From assembly GCA_963970005.1 (NCBI GenBank), contig CAXAMN010008446.1, forward strand, positions 779,833 to 843,832: a stretch of 64,000 bases of DNA, written 5' to 3'. A program made the position numbers and the translations under genes. Source of the DNA: Durusdinium trenchii. Lineage: Eukaryota > Sar > Dinophyceae > Suessiales > Symbiodiniaceae. The notes under the pieces were generated by a model, which saw only the letters and a list, made by a program, of their open reading frames with translations, was not told where the DNA came from and did no database searches. Of this stretch, positions 23,479 to 36,015 are shown piece after piece. Position 1 is the first letter of the stretch. Each line of letters starts with the position of its first letter.

Positions 23479-24413
23479 CTGGCTTGCGGGATTCGTGATT
23501 CGTCCAAACCGACCTGGCAGGTGAGTCAAGAGAAGGGGGAGAGTGGTTGACACCTGAAAAATGAAGATAGAAGAGACATGAATTAGACTACCTGGACCTA
23601 GGACCTAGGAGGTCGACCTTCCAGATTTTGTTGTGAGAGGTGCTCTTTTCTGCGCCACTGATCAGAGACGAATCCAGCAGGTCAGAGGCTCCCGCAGTAG
23701 GAGGGCCTCCGTTTTCGGTTCAGGATCTTGGTGCAGCGCCCAGGATAGAAACACCCACCCAGGATAGAAAAAGGTCCCCATCAGTCAGCAAGAACCAGCG
23801 GTTCCGTGCGATTTCTTGAGGTTGAATCGAAGGAGACCAGTTGAAGAAAACCCAAGAACCACAACCTTTTTTCATGTTTTGCCAAGTTCAGCTAGGAAGC
23901 CAAGACTGCCTCAACTTGTTGGGTATGTGCTTGAACCGATCAGAAGCCTAAGTAGCCTTGAAAGTAATCGGTGACATCAAAGTGATATCCCATTTTACCA
24001 CTCCAGCCCCGGCGCATGGTAACGTGGAGGGGGCCACGCATGGTGCCCTTGTGCATCACCTGAGGCCAACACCGCGAGTGCTTATATATAGGCTTAGCGG
24101 CTTAGCTGGCTGGTGGGATGGTGCTAAAAGAGCATGATGGTGGATGGTGATGGTGGATGTGCTGATGAGCACCCACCCAAACATCTCTCCCAGGTCTTCT
24201 AGCCTTCTAGTTCTTCAATGTTCTTCACCTACATGACATCTGCTCCATCCACACGTGATGTCATGATCTCACCAGCTTGCTCCTCCTCCTTCACAGCATC
24301 CCGCCATCTCCCGCACACCTGCTCCACCAATCACATCCCATCACCCATCAAATCCCAGTGACGATCAGCGCGTTTTGGACGCGAAGAATGGCTCCAGGCT
24401 TACAGAGCTCCAC

Positions 24414-24502
24414 CTGTGGCCACACGACACAAGGCCAGTGGCGGAATGGCATGCGCCATAACCAGGATTGACCCGGAACACCTGGCACGTTGGGCACCGG
24501 AA
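24414..24502 (-). CDS. Exon with zinc-ribbon-like cysteines
   Basis: Acceptor CAATACCGAG|TTC (phase 0), donor GGCCACAG|GTGGAG (GT type, phase 2). Encodes FRCPTCQVFRVNPGYGAC, then SCGH. The CPTC...C...CGH spacing suggests metal binding. Confidence 0.5.
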
Positions 24503-25045
24503 CTCGGTATTGGTGTTATTATTTTCGCTGAGCACAATTATGGTTGAATGGCTCATCTTCAGACTCATAGCCGCGCCGTGGCCAGTCTCGCGCTTTGTTG
24601 CTTGGGGCCTCCAAATCGAGGCCAAAGCCTCTCCAGTTGAGAGAGGGTAACCATGGGGGTTCCTCGCCGTGGCGAACCCATGGCCACGTTCGAAGGACTC
24701 TCCCACTCCGAGCTACACGGCCACGGCCACCGAGCCTCACCGGGGCTGGAGTGTCCAAACGGATCATCCGGGGCTGGGAATGAATGAGACGCATTCAGCA
24801 TGAGGCAGGACAAGGATGTACATGGATGTACCCACACACCACCACTTGCAGACGCAAGAAGAAGAGCACCCCTCAAAAGCCCTTTCTTCCACATCATAAT
24901 ATCACATAATTAGGTAGGGGTGCTCGACAAAACCGTTCTGAACCAGCGTTGTCCGGGCCAATTGGAATCAGAACCCCCCATTCAGCACGAATCCTTCGGC
25001 CCCATCCGTCCAAGCTGCCCCATCCGTCCAATCACTTCTCGCCTC

Positions 25046-25123
25046 TCACGACGGACCGAGGCTCCCTGCCATCTCCGGCCGCGCGCGGAGGGTCACGCAG
25101 CCCGTGTCATCACCCAGCACCAC
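25046..25123 (-). CDS. Short exon candidate VVLGDDTGCVTLRA
   Basis: Acceptor CAGCCGTTCAG|GTG, phase 0, then VVLGDDTGCVTLRARPEM to a TGA at 25046, or to a GC donor at GAGATG|GCAGGG. GDxTGxVTL resembles a strand-turn-strand of OB-fold nucleic-acid-binding proteins; too short to be sure. Confidence 0.42.
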   Translation of the reverse strand: MVLGDDTGCVTLRARPEMAGSLGPS

Positions 25124-26122
25124 CTGAACGGCTGACCGTGCGACGGTGGCGGTGGAAGCTGCGGCAGTGGCGTTCCATCAACTGCAGGTGGATGTTCGTG
25201 GAATGCTCCAATGTGACCTTGGAAACCAAGTGGATCAAGTGGTAAGTAGATCAAGCACGAACGGTTCATGTGGATGCTCACAAATTTGAAGAAACATCGA
25301 CGTAGACGGTTCGGTTTGACGATGGGTGGCTTGGAAAACGCCCGCACCTGACGCCATTGAACGAAAAGCTATAGACTTTGTTTTGACCTTAAGGGGTTCC
25401 GGCTACTTCAGATCTCATCTTCAGATCTCATTTACCAAGGTGTTGTAGGTCCAACTCTGCTAACTGCATTGCCCTTGAAGCGCATTCCTTCCAGAATCTT
25501 CCAACATGGAAAGCCCACCCGGTCACCTCGTGCCGGTCTCCACGCGGATATTTCGCCGCATGCCTGGCCTCGAAGAGTTTGGAGTCTACCTCAGGAACAA
25601 TGCTGTTTCTGTGCCATGCAAGACTGATCCGTAGTTTGATGGGTGGGGCGGTGGGGCGCAGTCGCGAACTCTTCTCAAAACCCGCGTTTCCCGCGAGTGG
25701 TGAACGGGCCACTCGGGCCGCTAGTTGTGAACGGGGCGCTAGGGCCGAATCACACCAACTGATGCGTCGAGTCTTGCAGCGCTTGTGGCAAATTTAATTC
25801 AGGCAAGACCCCTAAAATCCCAAGCTCGCCCCGGAAACCACCTCATCTAAGTGTGTCTTTCTCACTGGATCTCACTAGGAAGTGGCCAGGGAACTCAAAC
25901 TTTATGGGGCTTCTTGACCCCCTCTTTGGAAGGAATAGCTCCTTAGCTCTCTCCCAACGACCAGCAATGGTGCGGATGGTGCCTCCGTCACTTTCACCAC
26001 TTTCACCAGCAGGTTCACACCTTCATGCAAGGGAACATGGCACACCAGCCTGGCTGTGGTTTCAGGGGTGAGAACTGGCACGTATGGGCCCCCAAGGTCG
26101 TTTGTTTATATGAATCCCTAGA

Positions 26123-26218
26123 CTCCCTGAAACAAACATGGAAGTGGACAATCCTTGTTGGCAGTGGAAAATAGTGTTCCAGGAGGCCATTGTCCACTTC
26201 CATGCTTGTTGGAGGGAG
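26123..26218. mobile_element. Family D element
   Basis: CTCCCTGAAACAAACATGGA...GTCCACTTCCATGCTTGTTG; same layout as 22903-23006. Confidence 0.75.
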
Positions 26219-26484
26219 GGTATATAAATGACATCTTTAGGTGCCAGTGCCATTTCTCACCTCTGAAACCACTCAAAAACACGAGGCTCAGCAAAGTAGC
26301 ATGGACTACACTCTGTCGAACACGTCACAACCGCTGTGATTCTCCTTTATCTTCCGCCTCTGGCATCGGGCTTGAGCGACTTCACCTATCGTGAGAGTGA
26401 GGGGCGCAGTGCGGCGTGCACCATGCGGTAACATGAGAGTGGCACGAGTGGCCTTCTCTCGCGCTCTTCCGAGGTGGAAGCTAC

Positions 26485-26545
26485 CCTCCCTGGAACTAAC
26501 ATGGAAGCGGAAAACCACCTGTTGTCCTCTGTACACTTGCGAGGT
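26485..26545. mobile_element. Family D half element
   Basis: CTCCCTGGAACTAACATGGA, then AAAACCACCTGTTGTCCTCT; right end missing. Confidence 0.6.
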
Positions 26546-27410
26546 CCTCCCCACAACAAAACCTCCCAAAAACATCGTAGGGACTTAGTGGGCCCTTCCA
26601 CCACGAGTGGCACCAGGGCCTTCATAAAAAAACCCATTTAGACCCAGTCGAACCCAGTATAGAACCCATTTAAGGCCATCCGTCTCCAACAAAAGGCTTC
26701 TTCATCCACCGTCTCCGTTTCGGATGGTCAACCGATGGTCTCCGATCGGCCCCCGCCGGACCGAACCACGGTCCGGTGGTCCCGGAAAAAGCCAGGCCAA
26801 ACAAAAGACATGGTCATCAGCTAACCATCCATGTATGTTCCACAACCTGTGCCTACATTTGGGTGACTATCTCAAAGGTATGGTTTTTAGTGGTAGTGTA
26901 ACATGGGTCATCCATGTTGCTCAATCTTCCCGGTCCCGATGGTCGATCTGTCCACGGATCTGTCCACGGCAGCTCTCAGCGGCCTTCATCCATTTGGGCT
27001 TCCGCAACTTCCGCCCTGGGCAGGACAGACTGTTGAACCCTTTTTTTTCGACTCCATGGGGCAGGTAACAGTCATCTACAAGGCTACGAGGTTCCGGGTG
27101 TTCAACCTAGCTTGATGTGTCACTTTGAGGTGACAAAGGGGGCCCTCTTACAGGGTCCCTTAGGTCACTGGATGGGGAAAAAAAAACAGAGGTGACTTTG
27201 AAGAAGCTGGCTGTTGTGCTTGGAATTTAAGGTTTTGGTCAGATCGGCCATATTTGGTTGCTTCAGAAGGTGTGACTGTAGGTAGATGCCAGGGGCTCTG
27301 CTTCAGGGGGGTCAATGGTGAGAAAAGACTTCGGGACTTAAAACATGTCCTGCTGCAATGCTTCTGGAAGTGCTTACTGAGCCGCTCATTGTGGGGGAAT
27401 CTGTCAATTT

Positions 27411-27468
27411 AAGAGCGATGGCCTCCAACCTAAGAGCGATGGCCTCCAACCTAGCAACTTTATAAAAG
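27411..27468. repeat. Family C repeat
   Basis: Two exact GAGCGATGGCCTCCAACCTA units. Confidence 0.75.
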
Positions 27469-28001
27469 TAGCACCCCTAGACCACCCACCTGAAACACAC
27501 CCGCCTCATTTAGGGGCTCCCGTTTAAGAAAGGGAGTTGAGCTCGGACGGGAGCCGCCGTACACACCAGGGACGTACAAACAGTTTTCCTTTATCTTCTG
27601 TTTTACCTACACCAACATGTAAAATCATCCAAAAACTCTTTGGGCAACTCATCCATAAACAAACACCACGGTCCATCACAACACCGGCTCTGTGCCGTCT
27701 ACTGTTTCTTCAGCGCGGTCTGGCAGCTTGGCGTTCGGGACGTCTTTGGGGCACCGAAAGCCCCGGCGTCGCCTCCATCTGGATACCCCACGTTGGCAGG
27801 GGCAGTGGGCCTCGGTCGCGTGGGCATAGCACCGGGAGGATCTCCGCAATTCCAGGTGGAAGAAGGATCAACATAGTGAGAACCTCAAAAGAGGATGTTT
27901 CAACATGCAGCCAACCCGGGCAAGCACATATGCCCGATCGATTGCCCTACTGCCACCCTACTGTGTCTGTTTTTCCTGATGGCACCAACTCTTCCAACAA
28001 A

Positions 28002-28108
28002 CCCAGAACACGACTAATGGGACTGCCATATATGCCGCCCCGACCCCAGGTCAACCACCCCTGGCCGTTTCTCGGCAGTCCGGACTGGCAGTCCCGGTCG
28101 TGTCTGGC
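28002..28108. mobile_element. Family A element
   Basis: Same GTCGTGTCTGG sub-type as 5289-5385; the two share TTTCTCGGCAGTCCGGACTG. Confidence 0.75.
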
Positions 28109-28607
28109 TGGAGACATGCTTCAGTCCGGCTCAGAAGGTGGTGGAAAGTGACCCGAGCCTCGCCTCGGGCCACTTTAAGGGGTTCCTGCGCCTGTCAGGT
28201 GAAGCCTACGGTGGCTTGCGGGGGGTGTATTGAGCTGGCCCTGGCGCCCGCGAAAATCGCGCCGCGTGCCAAGTGAGGTAGAAAAGCCTGGAAGTGGATG
28301 GCATAACCATGCATGGCCCTGGTTTTAGACCCTGAAATGCAAATACCAACCATGCCCAAGAGAGGTTAAGTGACCTTATAGGACCCTAGTACATCTAACT
28401 TATGGGGTATACCCCATAGGGTCCTTCAACCTCTGTTGGCATGATTGTGAACTCCACTTCGATTGCCACTTCTGTTGGCTAAGTCAGACTTGCCGCGAGC
28501 ATCGTTTCCGCACCGTTTCCACTCGGAACCGGGTGCTCCGGGCTGGACGCTCGGGACCTGCAGGTCTCCGCGTGTCTACGGTGGCGAAGATCTGGACGAG
28601 GGCTTCT

Positions 28608-28701
28608 ACCAGGAGTCACAAAGGGGTGTCTATTGGAGGATAGGGGTGCCCATGATCCACTCACTTGGGGACTAAAAACCACTCCTTTGTGACTCCTGGT
28701 G
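28608..28701. mobile_element. Family B element, full length
   Basis: Complete 94-bp copy with 20-bp inverted ends ACCAGGAGTCACAAAGGGGT / ...CTCCTTTGTGACTCCTGGT. No coding capacity. Confidence 0.88.
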
Positions 28702-30551
28702 TGATGATGTCGTTGGATTGGGCTTCTAGATTTCTGGACCTTCTTTCGGGGTGGGGGCTGGCTGGAGGTCCAGTGGTGGGCTGGGGCGAAACCAGCCAGG
28801 TGACCCCGACATGAAGGTGCTGGTATGTTTTGGTTGTTCAATGATCTTAGAAACTCTGATCGAACAGTTTTATCAGCATCTATAGGTCTTCATCCTGTAA
28901 ATGTTGCCTTTCAACAGCTACATCTCCCACTTGACGTACAGTAATTTCTTGAATAGCGAGCTAGCAAACATACACTTGAAAACCCACTTTCTGACACGAG
29001 TCTCTCAGCCAGGATGGACCATTCACCCAGGTCAGGGGCTGGGCTGCCCACCTCCTGGTTGTAGACCGTCTGCCGGGCCGCCACGGCACCTCCATCCACA
29101 CGCGACGCAGAATGGTGAGGAAGCCTCTGCAGCTTAGTGCCAGTTGCTATGCGCAAGCGAAAAACTTATAATCTACGTCCTGGCGTCATGGTGTGATAGC
29201 CTTCATCGCCTTGATTCAAGTCAATCCATTCTTTGTCCGGAACCCTTGTCCAAGCGCTTTTGCCCAAGGACTTGGATGTTCGCATTTGTCCATACCAAAA
29301 GAAGCCTCACTGACCCCTCGGGAGAAGAGGTGGGAAGCCGGAAATCATATGGGCACCCACATCCATGTGCGGGTAAGACCAAGCTGTTCTTCCAGACTCT
29401 GCCGAACCCCAGCTGCTCTGCTTCTCCTCCACCACGCCCAACTCCGCGGCTGGTCACCCCAGGTCCCGACACGACACCTGGCACCAGTGGAGGCAGCTCC
29501 GGACGTGTCTGAGGGATCTGGGTCATGGACTGGCCGCTGCTGTCATCGCCTCAGTCGGACGGCGCGCGGTGCCGCGGGGTCTTCGCATGCTGAAGCTGTG
29601 AACGGCACCGGGGGGTCTTCTCTTCACCACGTTCTTTTTTAAAGTGGCGGCCTAGTCCAAGTTGCAGATTTGGAAGCATTGTGGACCAAGCCCGGTTATA
29701 AGATGATGATTTTGTCAATATTAATTAGTCTAGTCAATTGTAGAGAAACTGCCGAACTGCAGCGGGAACCAGTAATAATCAACAATTAGATAACACAACT
29801 GCTTCGATGGACCCCTTTTGTTGCCCATGCCGATGCCTCACACCAATTCCTCTCGCTGCACCCACCCAACACGCGGAAGGACGTCCCGATGTGGGCGGCT
29901 GCAAAAGCCTTCACTCCAAAGGCCGCGATCGGGTGCCCACACTTTTCAACGGCGCGGCGCACAGCAGCTCATGACCTGGCGACCGCTGGGGCCATGTGCC
30001 ATGCTGGGCCCAGGGCGCCAGGCCCAAGGGAATTCCGTAGCCACCTAAAAAATCCACCGGTTCCTGGCAAAACCATATGCGATAAGTATATAACTTGATT
30101 ATACCAAATCCATAAATGACAAGACAGACTAAAAGCAACACTGAGATCACTGAGTACAATGCCAGCAAGCTAAACGCCCAGTTCAAAAGTCTTCGAAGTT
30201 CTGCCAGCCCCCGGTGGTGTTGCCATGTCCCTGCTGAGGAGTGCCCACTCAGTGCGCGGCTGAGAGCTGGAGCTGGACATTGCCAGCCTGGCCGATGGGA
30301 GGATCCCTTCAGTATCTGGAGGATTCTTCAAGCAACCGTGGCTGATCGGGGGTGTCTAGTGAACGTCATTCTTAGGACATGGAATCATGGAATCTATAGA
30401 AATCCCTTTTTACAGGATTCTTCAAGCAAACCTCGTGGAACGGGGGTGAGGTTCAAACTTTGGTAGGGATTTGAAGGTCGGCGGAGGAGGTTTATGAATG
30501 GATGGTGGCCACTATCGGCTAGACCAAACCAACAATTCTGATTCAAAAACC

Positions 30552-30655
30552 CTCCCGGAAAATGTCATGGACGTGGAGCCCACCACCTGTTTGTACTGTA
30601 GAGGAACATCCTCATCCAAGGGGCCATTGTCCACTTCAATGATGATTCCAGGGAG
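30552..30655. mobile_element. Family D element
   Basis: CTCCCGGAAAATGTCATGGA...CCACTTCAATGATGATTCCA, GGGAG. Shares GGCCATTGTCCACTTC with the copy at 26123. Confidence 0.75.
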
Positions 30656-31248
30656 TGTGCCCGTTCTCTTGTCACGTGTCACGCCACAGGCCGTGCCGTC
30701 ACCCGTTCACCTCCCAAAATTGTTGGCCTTACATGTCCACAAAGGACACACACAAACCTACACAAGTACCTCTGGCCCAAAACACGATTGGTCACCACGA
30801 GTCTCTCCGTGTCCACTTCGACTTTGTCTCATTCCAGGAATCTCCAGCAACCTGAAAGACCCTTGTCATTTGTTAGACCAACACCTGTCAGATGATTGAC
30901 TTTTGGCTCCAACATTTATCTTGAAGACTCACGCGTCTTACGGGCCCAGCGGGCCCCCAATGGCCCCACCTGCCCTTGGATTTGCTTGAGGAACCTGGAG
31001 AAAAATGAGGACATCTTCCCCAGAAGGGGATTTAACATAATTAACCTTATAGGGAATATAAAAATCACCTTAAGATACCTTAAGCCAGTCCTTAAGCCTT
31101 AAGCAAAAGCCAGCTGCCTCACCTGCCGCCCCCATCCTCCTCTCCTCCCACCTTGGTCGCCCTCTCCGAGCCGCAGCTCCAACTCGCGGCACTCGCCCAG
31201 CGGCAGCACTCGCCTCAGGGTCCGCCGGCTGGGCGAGCTGGGGCGATG

Positions 31249-31340
31249 ATCGCAAGGGCATCGCGACTCGAACGGAGCGATCGGACGCTACGGCGCTACG
31301 GCCCCCTGGCCGTACTACTAGGAACAAGCTACAAGGAGCT
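31249..31340. repeat. Family C repeat, GC-rich variant
   Basis: GGCATCGCGACTCGAACGGA, GCGATCGGACGC and ACTACTAGGAACAAGC. The same GATCGGACGC piece occurs near 18790 and 35965. Confidence 0.65.
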
Positions 31341-31677
31341 GGGACGAACCGAAGAACTACATTCACCCGGCGGTTCTCTTCCAGTGGGCTCGGCCCAAAT
31401 GGCTGACCATATGGCTGACCATCGATGGTTCTCGGCTTCTAAATGGGAGGATTCAGGGCGCCACCAAGGTCAAGAAGCTGGATTTCGGGGAGCGCGAAAA
31501 ACACTCCGGAACTAGATGTTCGTTTGTGATCTTTTCCTGGAGGCCTGACTGGGGGGACGTACTTATGGGATATGATATAGGGTTCTTCACGCTCCGCCCT
31601 CAGAATCAGATCCCCTGAATTTTGGGACAGCAATGAGACAAAGCATCCATCCCATCATCCCGTGGATTCCACCAGGC

Positions 31678-31799
31678 CTGCACCTCCAAATGCCACCCAC
31701 ACGCCTGACACCTCGAACTCGCCGAACTGGGCCATCCGAACCAATTGGCTCCATCCGACCGTCCCGTGAAGTCATAGATGGCGTTCCAGAAGTTCTTCC
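31678..31799 (-). CDS. Unassigned exon KNFWNAIYDFTGR
   Basis: Acceptor CCCGTCGAG|GG (phase 1), donor GAGGTGCAG|GCCTGG (GC type, phase 0). Encodes KNFWNAIYDFTGRSDGANWF, then a Cys/Trp-containing end. A second minus frame is open here but less protein-like. Confidence 0.5.
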
Positions 31800-32096
31800 C
31801 TCGACGGGAACGCCGACCGAGACAGACCGAGACCGTCTCCTACCGGGGCCAGTTCTGGTCGACCAGACCGGACCGGATGGACCAAAGCAGGGCTTTTGGG
31901 GAAAGGGAAGGTCTCCTTCTTGGCACTACAGCCGACAGCCTTCAAAGCAAAAGTCCAAAGATCCATCAAATTGCAAGCACTTGCCGCCAAGACCCCTTGC
32001 CTTCTAGGCCTCCTCAATCAATGCATGTCAATTCCAGAATGAAACAAACATACCACCCCACCTTCTCAACCTGTCTGCCTACCTATATCTATAGTC

Positions 32097-32252
32097 TCAA
32101 GCATGAAGGCCCACCAGCGCCCCTCCGGTCTTTCTTCTCCCAGCGTTTCGCAGAGGAGAAAGCCTGTGAAACTCGACCGCCACTTTGGGCGCTTCTTTGG
32201 GCGTTCTCTTTGGCGCCTTTCTCGGTGGATTTGAAGCTTCAGGTGTTGAATC
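32097..32252 (-). CDS. Lys/Pro-rich terminal exon
   Basis: Strong acceptor (CAGCCTGCCCCACAG|GAT, phase 0), then DSTPEASNPPRKAPKRTPKE, EAPKVAVEFHRLSPL and a stop TGA at 32097. A GT donor just before the end (GCGCTG|GTGGGC) is possible. Low complexity; function unknown. Confidence 0.6.
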   Translation of the reverse strand, partial: DSTPEASNPPRKAPKRTPKEAPKVAVEFHRLSPLRNAGRRKTGGALVGLHA

Positions 32253-34500
32253 CTGTGGGGCAGGCTGATGTCAGTCTGATGTCTCCATTCACATCCAAAC
32301 CAGTTTCAACAAACTTGGAACACGTTTCATGACTCAAAATCAGTGGCTTTTTTCAAAAGCAAGCTGCTCGAAACCACTGCTCAGGCTTCTCTTCTCTCAG
32401 AATCCACCGTCAAAGTAGCCACGGCTCAGGCTCGATATTGGACAAGCGCCAGGGCGAGGGCTGTGACTCTCTGCGCCTCGTGAGGCCGTACGTCACAGAT
32501 GGAGCAAACAGATGGAACCGACCACGTGATGCTGAGCCCAAAGTGATGCTGAGCTGAATGAAGCGTGGCATCGTAAGTTGCCAAAAAAGGCTAGATTAGG
32601 AGAGACCATCTATTAAAAATAAAAAGTAAAAATAAAAATAAAAAACATAGGGCACACAAATCTAGAAAACACAAAACAAACAGCCAAGCAAGAAGAAAAA
32701 AAACAAAGAAAGGCAAGGATGCCACCATAAGGATCAAAAGCACAGAACCAAACATCTGAAGAGGTATGGCGAACTTAACAAGCGACAGTGTTTGAGGGAG
32801 GATGGTGAGGTTGTGGAGGGGTCGAGCTAGGGTTGGAGGTGGGTCCGAAATGTGGTCAGGGCATGGAAAAGGGCGGGGGTCGAGCGGCCTAGTTGTCCTA
32901 TTTCTGGCGCGAGTTCTCTTTCCGATTTCAAATTCACTTGCTAAAGCAAGGACAACTCCAGCTAGCTGATGCTAGCTTTCGTGATTATTCATATCATTTC
33001 CTACCTGTGTTTCCGATGTTTCCCTATTAGGCTACTGGCTAGGCCAACGGCTTGTCCCAGTGCGTCCCAGTGCGGCCCTCATGGTGGTCTTGGTCTTTGC
33101 GAGTTAACGCTGTGCAGACCAGGTCCAGACGTACAGTCTACAGTCCTGGACCCCGGGTCGAACCCCCCCACCGAACTGCGGATCCATTTCCTGAGCTCTT
33201 TGTTACATGGTTGGGTTTCCTGAGCTTTGTCCTTTTTTAGCTGCTTCAAGCTCCATGTTTCATCATGTTCATCCATGTTGTCTTGTTCCTTGTTTTTCAA
33301 TGATGGTTCCTTTGTCGTTCCATTGGTTTCCTAGGTTTGTTCCTATGTATATGATATGTTCCTATTTTGTATGCTATGTATTTTCTACGTGTTTCTTCCT
33401 AATATGTCTTATTTGGATCACACCCAGTGGAAGTTGAACTTCCTCAACATAAGCCTAAAGAAATTCTTCCATGTTCCCAACAATCCTGTTCCACTTCCAT
33501 GTTAGCAAGTCAGAGACCAGAGAAAAAATAAAAGAACTCGTGGTTGACCTGGTGACCCCAGCCCTCCGTTGACCAGTTGACCTGGTATGACCTGTTGTAG
33601 GTGCCAAATCCTTAGTTAGTGTAGACTCTTGAGGACCATAAACCCCCCCTTTGAAGAGGATGTTCAATTCAAGTGAGGGGGTGTATTAATCCAAAGTCTA
33701 CATTATACAACATACTATACCACAATGGTTCTTCGGGATATTTCGGGATCTTCGAACCTCCAATATATGGCTGCGCTGCCGCACACTGGCCGGATGCCGC
33801 GGATGCTGCCCGTTCGCACGCCCGCCTCGGCCCCACCAACTGCGGCACATACCTGGGCCGCACGGCGCCGCACGGCGCCGCATGGGCGAGGGCGACCGTA
33901 GCCCGATCCGAATCACGGGTGGAGCCGACCGTGGTGTGGTGCGTTGGTGTCTTATTATAAAGATCACCCAGAAAAGAACATCGGGATGTTTTTGTTTCGG
34001 GCCTCTGTTCAGAGTTATATAGTTATATGTGTACCCTGTATTTGAGTGGGCTTCCTATGGATCTTTGCCCGTACTTCTGAGTACTCATCTCACTGTGCTT
34101 AGCCTTTTGATTTTGCTGTTCTTTGAAATTTCGATAAAAAATTGGAATCTTGAAGCAATGCACCCGTTCTTGCAACTTCCTAAGTATAACGTGTCCAACA
34201 GGTCAAAGTGAGAGTTCCCAATTCCCATGCCTCCAAATGGAGACTTGGCCGGCCTTGCGTCTGCCAAAGCTGGTGGACTTCCGTCCGTGCCAGGAACCCA
34301 TCCCAAAGTGCATTAAAGAAAGGGTGAACAATGCAGATGCTGTTGAATAAGCAAAATTGTCCCCTATCATGTTTAGAGAAGTCGGATATTCTGAGAACTC
34401 TCAATAAGTGGAGCCATAGTGGTGGAAACTAGTGCTTCAAGGCTTCCGCGATCCACATTAGCGGCTCCTGGGACCCTGAAACCACCGGGGGGGTCACTGC
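32253..34500. other. No supported gene; A-rich tract
   Basis: Includes an A-rich tract (AAAAATAAAAA) around 32614-32650 and AT-rich DNA. GC-rich frames near 33770-33930 are open on both strands without splice support. Confidence 0.5.
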
Positions 34501-34573
34501 TCCCCAACGCCCGAACCGCGGCTCCGTCGTCCCAGTCGGGTGGCGTTCGCATCAGCAGCGCATTCAAGTCGGC
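34501..34573 (-). CDS. Unassigned exon ADLNALLMRTPPDWDDG
   Basis: Acceptor CTTGTTGGAG|GCC (phase 0), donor TTGGGGA|GCAGTG (GC type, phase 1). Twenty-four codons of acidic, helical sequence. Product unknown. Confidence 0.55.
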
Positions 34574-35239
34574 CTCCAACAAGGAACTCCCCACCAGAAC
34601 ATCTCAGAACCCCCCCAGAGGGGCCTGTTGGGATCCATGCCAGCGGTTGAGTAACGAGTGTCTTGGGCTTGGTCTCACTTCAGGTCGAAAAGCGGATTCT
34701 GATGGCGCCCCTCGAAGAAAAACCTAGCTGGACACCTGGGTGAACCCAGACCTGAGTCCAAATGTCTGTGCTTAACTCACCCAGACTTTGGTTGGAGTGA
34801 TTCTTGTGAGAAGTGGAAAATTGTTCATCCTGGCTTTGCCCCAACAATTCCAAGCGCCAAGGACTTGCTTCACAAGGATTTTAGACTACAACAACAGGTC
34901 ACCCCATCCTTTCAACCGTATATAAAATTATACAAATAGCAGATGGTCTTGGAAGGCTACAATATTCTACAATATATTATATAGGATTTTCTTTGGATGA
35001 CTATGAGCCTGAGCCTGAGGATCATGATGGGCCTCCATCATACCTGTCGGTAGGACCTTTGAAGGACGCCGCCACACACGAAGAAAAACCCGGCGAGCAA
35101 GTGGTGAAGGGTTCCTCCCTGTAGCTGTAGCTCTGAACGGCTCCCCGTTTCAGGAAAGGTCCTTGGAATCAGCACTTCTTTGGGTTTGGAGTGGGGAATT
35201 GGGCGACTCCAATGGAGATCGACTGCGAAATCCCCCGGC

Positions 35240-35400
35240 CTATGGAGCGGTCCCGTACTTGATGTCCTTTCCGGAGGTGTCCCAAAATGCCCCAGAAACG
35301 CACCCCAATCGCTGGCCTCCTGCTTTGCCCTTCGTGGTCCCTTCACTTTGGGACTCTTGGTGGTCCTGTGCTGGCCGGGGCTCCCACGCGGCTAAGTAGC
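35240..35400 (-). CDS. Possible exon, Gln/Lys/Gly-rich
   Basis: Minus frame containing RPAQDHQESQSEGTTKGKAG and GAFWDTSGKDIKYG before a TAG at 35237. No decisive splice sites, and another minus frame is also open. Confidence 0.35.
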
Positions 35401-35847
35401 GCTGGAAACGACTGTCAAGGTGCCCAGAACAGCCAATCACTCAGATATCTCAAGATCAGCCCCTTTGTGACTCCCAGCTGTCCTTTTTATACATTTTGGG
35501 ATATGTATGTATATGTGGGGATGGGGTATGTTCGTGACGTGCTGGGTGTGGCCAGAACGGCGCACTTGAAGAACGCCTGGCAAGCGGCTTAGCGACCGAA
35601 CAGACCGTCGCGACCTTCCGACCGAACCGAACCTGGAGTCCAATCCAGTGAGCAAACCATATGGAGGCCGTGATTTCGGACCAAACCAACCAGGGGATCA
35701 AGTTGGGTCACGAACAGAAGAACAAGGTACAGTGGGCCATCAGAGGTGAGAAATGGCACCATTTTCACCTAAAAATGTCTTGGGCAAATGGGTGTCCACA
35801 TTCACCACCGACCTTGGGGATTGTGCCATCTACACTGAAACCAGTAC

Positions 35848-35950
35848 CCCAGACACTCCATGGGATTGCCATATATGCCGATCAGTTGGGGTGGTTTGGG
35901 GGGTCAATGGGGCGGCAGTCCGTCCTGGCAGTCCCATTAGTCGTGTCTGT
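35848..35950. mobile_element. Family A element
   Basis: Left end of the CACTCCATGGGA type, right end CATTAGTCGTGTCTG; a hybrid of the two sub-types. Confidence 0.75.
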
Positions 35951-35953
35951 GTC

Positions 35954-36010
35954 ATGACTCCTAGTAGCGTCCGATCGCTCCGTTCGTAGCCATGCCAGGA
36001 GCCCCTAGTA
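35954..36010. repeat. Family C repeat between two family A elements
   Basis: GACTCCTAGTAGCGTCCGAT and CCAGGAGCCCCTAGTA. Confidence 0.6.
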
Positions 36011-36015
36011 TAATA

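Larger units (their letters stand above)
25124..31677. other. Repeat-bearing DNA with no confident exon
   Basis: Holds family A (28002), B (28608), C (27411, 31249) and D (26123, 26485, 30552) elements. Around 26939-27064 both strands have short protein-like frames, the plus one ending in a GTAACA donor; I could not choose between them. Confidence 0.45.

Noticed and set aside
27537..28151. 204-codon plus-strand frame
   Set aside because: It runs into a family A repeat at its 3' end and changes character along its length; no splice or domain support.
29911..30186. Minus-strand hydrophobic frame (LLALYSVISVLLLVCLV)
   Set aside because: AT-rich DNA easily gives Leu/Val/Ile-rich frames; no splice sites or conserved residues were found.
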